DNA from: Pseudomonas sp. MUP55
GTDB taxonomy: Bacteria; Pseudomonadota; Gammaproteobacteria; Pseudomonadales; Pseudomonadaceae
Reading direction: 5' to 3'
Assembly (NCBI RefSeq): GCF_034043515.1
Contig: NZ_CP138214.1
Coordinates: forward strand, 2,728,001 to 2,792,000
DNA: 64,000 bases
How positions within the stretch are numbered: the first letter of the stretch is position 1; each line of letters starts with the position of its first letter. Shown in pieces: positions 60,820 through 64,000 of the stretch. Under the pieces are notes generated by a model. That model saw only the letters and a list, made by a program, of their open reading frames with translations. It was not told the origin of the DNA and made no database searches. The position numbers were made by a program, and so were the translations under genes.

Positions 60820-62005
60820 CCTGACCCACTCGCGCCGTGACTTTCTCAAACTTTCCGCGGTGCTCAGCGCCGCCGGCGCCTTGCCGTTGCTGAGCAGCCT
60901 GCAGGCGCGTGCGGCCAGTGAGCCCGACGCACCGGTGCGCATCGGCTACCTGCCGATCACCGACGCCACGCCGTTGTTGGTGGCGCACAACAACGGGCTG
61001 TTCGAAGCCGAGGGCATCAAGGCCGAGCGCCCGGTGCTGCTGCGCAGCTGGGCCCAGGTGATCGAGGCGTTTATTTCCGGCCAGGTCAACGTGATTCACC
61101 TGTTGTCGCCGATGACCGTGTGGGCGCGCTATGGCAGCAAGGTGCCGGCCAAGGTGGTGGCATGGAATCACGTCGGCGGTTCGGGCCTGACCGTGGCGCC
61201 GGGGATCACCGACGTGAAGCAGTTGGGCGGCAAGTCGGTGGCGATTCCGTTCTGGTATTCGATTCATAACGTGGTGGTGCAGCAGTTGTTCCGCGACAAC
61301 GGCCTCACCCCGGTCGCGCGTGCGACGGGCAGTGCGCTTGGCGCCAATGAGGTCAACCTGATCGTGCTGCCGCCTTCGGACATGCCGCCGGCACTGGCCA
61401 GCAAGCGCATCGACGGCTATATCGTCGCCGAACCGTTCAACGCCCTGGCGGAGAACCTCAAGGTCGGCCGAGTGCAGCGCTTTACCGGCGATGTGTGGCG
61501 CAACCATGCGTGCTGCGTGGTGTTCATGCACGAGCATGACCTGACCAATCGCCCGGAGTGGTCGCAGAAGGTGGTGAATGCCATCGTCAAGGCCCAGGTG
61601 TGGACCCGCGACCATCGCGAAGAGGCAGTGAAGCTGCTGTCCAAGGACGGCCCGAACCGCTACACGCCGCATGCCGAACCGGTGTTGAGCAAGGTGCTCG
61701 CGCCTGCCGCTGGCGACCGCGCCGGTTACCTGGCCGATGGCGCGATCCAGCACGCCAACTGGGACGAGCACCGCATCGACTTCCAGCCTTACCCATTCCC
61801 CAGCTACACCGAAGAACTGGTCCGCCGCCTTAAAGACACCTTGATCGAAGGCGACAAGCGCTTTCTCGCCGACCTCGACCCGGCGTTCGTTGCCAAGGAC
61901 CTGGTGGACGACCGCTTTGTGCGCAACGCCATCGAGGCCGTCGGCGGCATGCAGACCTTCGGCCTGCCTGAGGGTTATGCGCGGCATGAGGAGATTGGCG
62001 TTTGA
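60806..62005 (+). CDS. ABC substrate-binding protein with Tat-type signal (NrtA/SsuA-like)
   Basis: A 399-residue periplasmic protein. The start (MCLDDLTHSRRDFLKLSAVL) has a twin-arginine motif SRRDFLK. The mature part has VRIGYLPITDATPLLVAHNN and FEAEGIKAERPVLLRSWAQV, as in nitrate, sulfonate and thiamine-precursor binding proteins. Tat export suggests it folds before export, perhaps with a cofactor. The ATG at 60806 lies before the ATPase stop. The ligand is unknown. Confidence 0.9.
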   Translation: MCLDDLTHSRRDFLKLSAVLSAAGALPLLSSLQARAASEPDAPVRIGYLPITDATPLLVAHNNGLFEAEGIKAERPVLLRSWAQVIEAFISGQVNVIHLLSPMTVWARYGSKVPAKVVAWNHVGGSGLTVAPGITDVKQLGGKSVAIPFWYSIHNVVVQQLFRDNGLTPVARATGSALGANEVNLIVLPPSDMPPALASKRIDGYIVAEPFNALAENLKVGRVQRFTGDVWRNHACCVVFMHEHDLTNRPEWSQKVVNAIVKAQVWTRDHREEAVKLLSKDGPNRYTPHAEPVLSKVLAPAAGDRAGYLADGAIQHANWDEHRIDFQPYPFPSYTEELVRRLKDTLIEGDKRFLADLDPAFVAKDLVDDRFVRNAIEAVGGMQTFGLPEGYARHEEIGV

Positions 62006-62772
62006 GCAGCGCTAAAACCGTGGCGTGGCCGGGCTGGTTGCTCGGGTTGGGTGGCCTGGCAGGGTTGCTGGTGCTCTGGTGGCTGGGGGTGAAACTGTTT
62101 GGCGAAGCCGACGGCCTGTCGGCGCGTTTTTCCCTGTCGGCGACTTTCAGCAGCCTGTGGGAATTGCTCGGGCGCGGTGAGTTGTATGTGCACATTGCGG
62201 TCAGCCTCAAGCGCATCTTCGTCGGGCTGTTCCTGGCCTTGCTGGTGGGCGTGCCGTTGGGCCTGCTGGTGGGCAGCTCGCGCAACCTGGAGGCGGCGAC
62301 CACGCCGGCCTTCCAGTTTTTGCGCATGATCTCGCCGCTGTCCTGGATGCCGATCGTGGTGATGCTGATGGGGGTAGGGGACCAGCCGATCTATTTCCTG
62401 CTGGCATTCGCTGCGGTGTGGCCGATCATGCTCAACACCGCGGCCGGCGTGCGTCAGCTCGACCCGCGCTGGCTGCAATTGAGCAAGAGCTTGAGTGCGA
62501 CGCGCTGGGAGACGTTGCGCCGGGTGATCATTCCTGGCGTGGTGGGGCATGTGTTGACCGGCGTGCGCCTGGCCATCGGCATTCTGTGGATCGTGCTGGT
62601 GCCGTGCGAGATGCTGGGGGTGAGTGCGGGGCTGGGGTATTACATCCTCGATACCCGTGACCGGCTGGCGTATTCGGAACTGATGGCGATGGTGCTGCTG
62701 ATCGGGCTGCTGGGGTTTGCGCTGGATGCCCTGGCGCGGTGGCTGCATCAGCGCTGGGTGCATGCAGGGTAA
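62002..62772 (+). CDS. ABC transporter permease, SsuC type
   Basis: A 256-residue inner-membrane permease with about six helices and the EAA-like loop (NTAAGVRQLDPRWLQLSKSL, SATRWETLRRVIIPG). The start is TTG at 62002, in a TTGA overlap with the binding-protein stop. It is the last gene of the operon; a strong terminator follows 16 bases later. Confidence 0.93.
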   Translation: MSSAKTVAWPGWLLGLGGLAGLLVLWWLGVKLFGEADGLSARFSLSATFSSLWELLGRGELYVHIAVSLKRIFVGLFLALLVGVPLGLLVGSSRNLEAATTPAFQFLRMISPLSWMPIVVMLMGVGDQPIYFLLAFAAVWPIMLNTAAGVRQLDPRWLQLSKSLSATRWETLRRVIIPGVVGHVLTGVRLAIGILWIVLVPCEMLGVSAGLGYYILDTRDRLAYSELMAMVLLIGLLGFALDALARWLHQRWVHAG

Positions 62773-62787
62773 CGGTGTGTCCAAGGC

Positions 62788-62814
62788 GGGCGTCTCGCTG
62801 GCGGCGAGACGCCC
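62788..62814. terminator. Strong bidirectional hairpin between convergent genes
   Basis: GGGCGTCTCGC and GCGAGACGCCC form a perfect 11-bp stem with a 5-base loop. It lies between the permease stop and the stop of the convergent small lipoprotein gene, so it can serve both. Confidence 0.8.
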
Positions 62815-62820
62815 ATTCCT

Positions 62821-62955
62821 TCAACGGTGCTCGTAGCCTGGGCCGCCTTCATAGCGATGGTCATGCCAGCCGCCGCCACCGCGTGGGAAGAAAAAGCAGC
62901 CGCTCATGGTCAGCATGATCAGCAAGGGAATCAGCAGGGTGATTCGACGCAGCAT
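62821..62955 (-). CDS. Tiny lipoprotein (44 residues)
   Basis: Starts MLRRITLLIPLLIMLTMSGC with the lipobox Cys at 20, followed by a short mature tail rich in Phe, Gly and His (FFFPRGGGGWHDHRYEGGPG). ATG 62955 follows TTGAGGATTGCCCAA. The His-rich tail could bind metal, which is inference. The frame open to 63105 is not used because it hides the signal sequence. Confidence 0.7.
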   Translation of the reverse strand: MLRRITLLIPLLIMLTMSGCFFFPRGGGGWHDHRYEGGPGYEHR

Positions 62956-63128
62956 TTGGGCAATCCTCAAGGTGTTCACAAGGTCAATCAGGCGTGGAAC
63001 GAGCCAAAGCTTTTCATCGCCTGTAACATGAGACCCTGCCGCCCCCGGTCCATCCCCGTTTTCGGGTATGTGCTTGGCATGCGCGGCGATACACAGTGGA
63101 TACATTCCTACCGGTTCGAGAACTCGTC

Positions 63129-63323
63129 ATGACCCAAAAGCAACGTCTGAAATACTCGATTCTGATTGCCCTGACCGTACTGGCCTCGATGTTCGGCCTG
63201 TCCTACCTGCAGAACATCGGTGCGATCAGCGAGAAAACCTTCCAGTACCTGGCCATTGCGATTGCCGTGGTGGTGGTCGTGATCAACGGCATCATGCGTC
63301 GCAAGGTCAAGCCTCACTTCTGA
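63129..63323 (+). CDS. Small two-helix membrane protein (64 residues)
   Basis: Two hydrophobic segments (LKYSILIALTVLASMFGLSY; FQYLAIAIAVVVVVINGIMR) and a basic C-terminus (RRKVKPHF). The start at ATG 63129 lacks a strong RBS; ATG 63096 in the same frame is an alternative. Family unknown. Confidence 0.65.
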   Translation: MTQKQRLKYSILIALTVLASMFGLSYLQNIGAISEKTFQYLAIAIAVVVVVINGIMRRKVKPHF

Positions 63324-63335
63324 TGTGGGCGTGAT

Positions 63336-63716
63336 TCAGACGTGCCCCTCCAGCACTCTGGCAGCCTCTTCGTGGAGGCTGTAGCTCTTGTCGGCATTGA
63401 GGGTGATCACGCCCTCGCTGCTCAGGCGCTTGAGCACCTCGCGCACACTGAGAAACGACAGCGGGATGCCCAGTTCCAGTAAATGGCTGTGCACACCGCG
63501 CACGCCAAGGGTGCGCTGGTTGCCGGCCGCGGTGAGCAGGGCGTCGATGACCTTCAGCCGGATCAGGCTGGTGCGCAGGCCGAAACACTTGAGCAGGTGG
63601 CGAATACGCTGGTTGCCCTGCTGTTCGGGCGTCTTGCCGAACCCTTGCGGGCCGTTGCCGAAATTGGCCTCGGCGGTCGGTGAATGTCCATCCGTGGGCA
63701 CTTGAGGGTTGTACAT
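63336..63716 (-). CDS. Fur-like winged-helix regulator without metal-binding domain
   Basis: A 126-residue protein. After a 35-residue low-complexity leader (MYNPQVPTDGHSPTAEANFG) comes the Fur-type DNA-binding domain: LKCFGLRTSLIRLKVIDALL, HSHLLELGIPLSFLSVREVL, KRLSSEGVITLNADKSYSLH. The usual C-terminal dimerisation and metal-binding part of Fur/Zur is missing, so it may act as a DNA-binding-only or heterodimer-forming regulator. RBS is AAGGAGTTTTTGC. A perfect palindrome lies 44 bases upstream. Confidence 0.8.
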   Translation of the reverse strand: MYNPQVPTDGHSPTAEANFGNGPQGFGKTPEQQGNQRIRHLLKCFGLRTSLIRLKVIDALLTAAGNQRTLGVRGVHSHLLELGIPLSFLSVREVLKRLSSEGVITLNADKSYSLHEEAARVLEGHV

Positions 63717-63759
63717 GCAAAAACTCCTTATCAGAGCCTGATCAGGAAAATGATGGTGC

Positions 63760-63774
63760 TCTTATTCAATAAGA
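63760..63774. promoter_or_regulatory. Perfect palindrome upstream of the Fur-like gene
   Basis: TCTTATTCAATAAGA has two 7-base arms around a central C. It is a good operator candidate, possibly for autoregulation by the adjacent Fur-like protein or for a neighbouring gene outside the window. Confidence 0.5.
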
Positions 63775-64000
63775 CGAACGAACGAGCAAAATCATGAAGT
63801 GCACGATGTAGAAAATTTGTCGGTATCGGGTTTGTCACAGTCCGGTCGCCCGGAATAAACCCGCCACGGCCGTTAAATTATTTCCGCTGGGGTGCGTCCT
63901 TACGGTGGGGAAGTTGTCCCTACCGAGGGTGTTCAATTTGACTGTGGAGTCGGCGTGATTATTTTCAACGGGTTGTCCAGGGTATGCGTGACAGGGCTGT
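63775..64000. other. End of window, no feature recognised
   Basis: The last 226 bases hold no supported gene or hairpin. They are probably the upstream region of a gene beyond the window. Confidence 0.3.

Overview
The window is a high-GC Pseudomonas chromosome segment, most likely from the P. fluorescens group. The evidence is the gene families, their order (a glgA-treZ-malQ-treY-glgX block of the kind pseudomonads carry), and the REP-type intergenic repeats built on GTGGGAGCTGTCGAG and GAGGGAGCTTGCTCCCGC. No tRNA, rRNA or CRISPR array was seen.

Layout. 1-4.2 kb is core-like: the start of a cystathionine beta-synthase gene cut by the window edge, a VOC-fold protein, and an MFS exporter divergent from a LysR regulator. 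From about 4.2 to 20.6 kb lies an accessory block. It opens with an AT-rich part (DUF2971 gene with an internal amber stop, a RibD-like deaminase, a trypsin-like protease, a short tyrosine recombinase). It then holds a two-partner-secretion / contact-dependent-inhibition-type locus: TpsB transporter, HlyC-like lysine acyltransferase, a 2744-residue TpsA exoprotein, and three small lipoproteins. Copies of a short motif (core CGCTTCTGGCCGA) occur throughout the AT-rich part and at both outer ends of the block.

20.7-29.8 kb is mixed: a DUF4432 epimerase-like gene under a LacI-type operator, a LysE exporter, an acetyltransferase, a sensor kinase, LysR regulators with an exported cupin/carboxymuconolactone decarboxylase fusion, and an NmrA-type protein. 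29.8-31.0 kb is a tandem array of about six and a half 188-190 bp REP-pair units. 31-34.9 kb has a chemoreceptor and a TonB-dependent siderophore receptor with a Fur box.

35-49.6 kb is one long minus-strand region of alpha-glucan and trehalose metabolism. glgA, treZ, malQ, treY and a DUF2934 gene form one unit, ended by a hairpin. glgX follows and runs with almost no gap into acyl-CoA dehydrogenase-like, PIG-L deacetylase, methyltransferase and glycosyltransferase genes, a coupled operon of unknown product. A second PIG-L paralogue beyond it has lost its usual catalytic Asp. 50-57 kb holds housekeeping enzymes, a dCache chemoreceptor and an aldo/keto reductase with its divergent LysR gene. 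57-62.8 kb is an AraC regulator divergent from a five-gene operon (AhpD-like protein, acyl-CoA dehydrogenase/monooxygenase-like enzyme, and an SsuABC/NrtABC-type transporter). The end has two tiny membrane or lipoprotein genes and a Fur-like regulator with a perfect palindrome upstream.

The strongest candidate for a little-described system is the 8.6-20.4 kb locus. An exoprotein probably lipidated by a dedicated acyltransferase ends in a domain with a plausible Ser-Asp-His hydrolase triad and is followed by three lipoproteins that could be the immunity factors. All functional statements are read from sequence alone, with no database search.
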